A stretch of DNA of 64,000 nt, from assembly GCF_029784155.1 (NCBI RefSeq), contig NC_073693.1, positions 140,729,988 to 140,793,987 on the forward strand. The letters run 5' to 3'. Below, piece by piece: positions 62,764 to 64,000 of this stretch. The position numbers were made by a program, and so were the translations under genes. The notes below the pieces were generated by a model that saw nothing but the letters and a program-made list of their open reading frames with translations, did not search any database and had not been told where the DNA came from. The stretch is from Uranotaenia lowii. Taxonomy: Eukaryota; Arthropoda; Insecta; Diptera; Culicidae. Each line of letters begins with the position of its first letter. Within the stretch, counting starts at the first letter, position 1.

Positions 62764-63098
62764 ATGCACGTTGTTCGATCGCTGTCCCATCGAGATGCTT
62801 CAAGTGAAAATTGAAACCCGACAGCGGCGACGAAAAAACGATTCGGGTCGTTACCTTTTCTAGTGTAGAGGGAGGAGTACTGCGGGACACTAAGAAAGGA
62901 GGAACGGAACAACTGCAATTCATGAATCATTGAACCATCGGAGCTTGACTCCTTGTTGCTTCTGCCGGATGTAAGATTTACGATTGGAAAGCTCCTCCGG
63001 TTTGAGTGTTTCCAAAGAAGAAGATACCTAACATAGTACCTACGTACATATAGAGAGAATTTGTTGAGGTATCCCGTGACAAACCGGAAAAAGCCAAA
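62764..63098 (+). other. probable 5' UTR part of the IP3 receptor exon
   Basis: The exon start is inferred from a pyrimidine-rich acceptor ending CAG at 62763. The reading frame of the downstream ATG has stops at 63003-63005 (TGA) and 63051-63053 (TAG), so translation cannot begin further upstream in this exon. The context CCAAAATGG at the start is favourable. Transcription could instead start within this stretch; the sequence does not decide. Confidence 0.5.
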
Positions 63099-63199
63099 AT
63101 GGGTGATAGCACTATGGGATCGGTGAGCTTCCTCCACTTGGGAGACATCGTGTCGCTCTATTCGGAGGGAAGCGTTTCTGGCTTTCTCAGCACATTAGG
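63099..63199 (+). CDS. Itpr: inositol 1,4,5-trisphosphate receptor, first coding exon
   Basis: The exon encodes 33 residues plus two bases of the next codon: [20 protein letters not shown], then [13 protein letters not shown]. The block [23 protein letters not shown] is the highly conserved N-terminus of animal IP3 receptors, the first strands of the beta-trefoil suppressor domain. The exon ends at GG with the donor GTGAGTG (63200-63206) splitting a glycine codon. The full protein is a tetrameric ER calcium channel of about 2,700-2,800 residues that opens on IP3 and calcium binding; the rest lies beyond the window. The start is supported by two upstream in-frame stops and a favourable context. 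The length of the exon is too short for automatic ORF callers. Confidence 0.93.
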
Positions 63200-64000
63200 G
63201 TGAGTGTTTGACTAAGGTCTTCTTTTTCTTTGACATCAATGTTCTTGTAGATCGATAAAGGGATAATAATGAAGCTAAGTTTTTTGCATTCTTTTTCATC
63301 TTGATTTATTTCTCCGTTGTTGATGCTTGTTATGATTACCTATGTAGATACATCCGGAGAATATCTCATTTTCCTGAAACTGATTTTAAAATCATACATC
63401 TTTTCAAATTGGGGTCTGGGGTTAAAATTATTTATACTGTATTTGTTTTCTCCACTCGTGGAGTGTTCCACCGTACCCGATAAAAACAAACACAAATCGT
63501 CGCCAGTGTATTGCTATCTCACTCACTCACACGCTCTCTCGCAACACTGGCAAAATTATCGGTGGGCCACCGTCCGTAAGCAGAACTCCGACAGGTCAAA
63601 ACCAGTGCAACACCGTCCGAATAAACAAACAGTTTGACAGCACCTAGTGGTGCACCAGTGCAACACTAGTGCAACACTCGGCATAAACAAATACGGTATT
63701 AGTTAGCGTATAATGCACAGAAGACCCGCCATCATACACTAGAGTCGCGTTTTGGTTTACCATATTAAGCTTTCCTCTTTTTTATTACGCTCACCCCACC
63801 GAAAATGGGAAAACAGCAGTGTTCAAATGATAAGATATTTCGTTTCCATACTCTCTCTATGTGGCATAAAAGATTTAGATTTATCATTTTTACTGATTGT
63901 AAAACATGGGATTTCCCATTCTTTAAAATTTTGGTCTAAAGAAAGACCACATACAAACATTCCTCCAGATGTTATGGATCTTAATGCACTCACAAACTTT
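63200..64000 (+). other. start of intron after the first coding exon of the IP3 receptor
   Basis: Begins with the donor GTGAGTG. No continuation of the receptor reading frame is found up to the window end, so the intron is longer than 800 bp. It contains a 264-bp MITE. The open frames at 63301-63637 are non-conserved and fall within the intron and MITE. Confidence 0.7.
63435..63698. mobile_element. 264-bp MITE with TTA target duplication (PIF/Harbinger-like)
   Basis: The left end TACTGTATTTGTTT (63435-63448) and the right end in reverse complement, TACCGTATTTGTTT (63698-63685), match at 13 of 14 positions, and CC-GAGTGTT-CAC words follow inside both. TTA stands directly outside each end (63432-63434 and 63699-63701). 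A 3-bp TTA duplication points to PIF/Harbinger. CAGTGCAACAC is repeated near the right end. Non-coding. Confidence 0.82.

Overview
The window looks like nuclear DNA from an insect, most likely a mosquito (Culicidae). It is AT-rich and intron-like, it lacks bacterial operon structure, and it is full of transposon remains. One of these is a D,D37E Tc1/mariner-type element of the kind described from mosquitoes. The only host coding sequence I can support is at the right edge: the first coding exon of an inositol 1,4,5-trisphosphate receptor (63099-63199, + strand), with a probable 5' UTR upstream and the start of a large intron downstream. The genus cannot be decided from this sequence.

Layout. 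1-1461: two different non-LTR reverse transcriptase fragments on the minus strand. 3563-4765: a complete but dead D,D37E element. 4790-5760: a dispersed repeat, then a hairpin and a hammerhead-ribozyme-like fold. 7968-15346: a 7.4-kb satellite of 9-bp units. 16448-18395: a diverged tandem repeat split by a 1.4-kb retroposed insert. 18579-18785: a second 9-bp satellite. 19722-26589: a repeat with CCCGG motifs, then a roughly 6.3-kb TTAA-flanked (piggyBac-like) region holding a MITE, an RNase H/zinc-knuckle retrotransposon tail and a SINE with a 26-bp target duplication. 28961-29513: a fold-back repeat. 30815-32625: a 7-bp satellite with a degenerate tail. 33889-42115: nested terminal-inverted-repeat elements, including a non-autonomous hAT-like element with a perfect 8-bp target duplication. 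46256-46752: a TTAC tetranucleotide array. 47277-48760: three repeat families stacked on each other. 52825-53965: a long inverted-repeat element. 54119-56407: a retroposed insert flanked by 23-bp direct repeats. 57210-59160: a broken non-LTR element lacking its catalytic motif. 60571-61431: a MITE with many ACGTGA motifs. 62764-64000: the receptor gene.

How the parts relate. Almost everything left of 62.7 kb is intergenic or intronic and was built by successive insertions. Several can be dated relative to each other, because paralogous copies in the same window act as empty sites. Three separate insertions share long (23-26 bp) target duplications. Two of them share a near-identical end (GGAT-A/T-ACCAACATA) and two end in CATA repeats, which suggests one retrotransposition machinery. 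The very long open frames in the satellites are by-products of 9-bp and 7-bp unit sequences without stops and are not called as genes.
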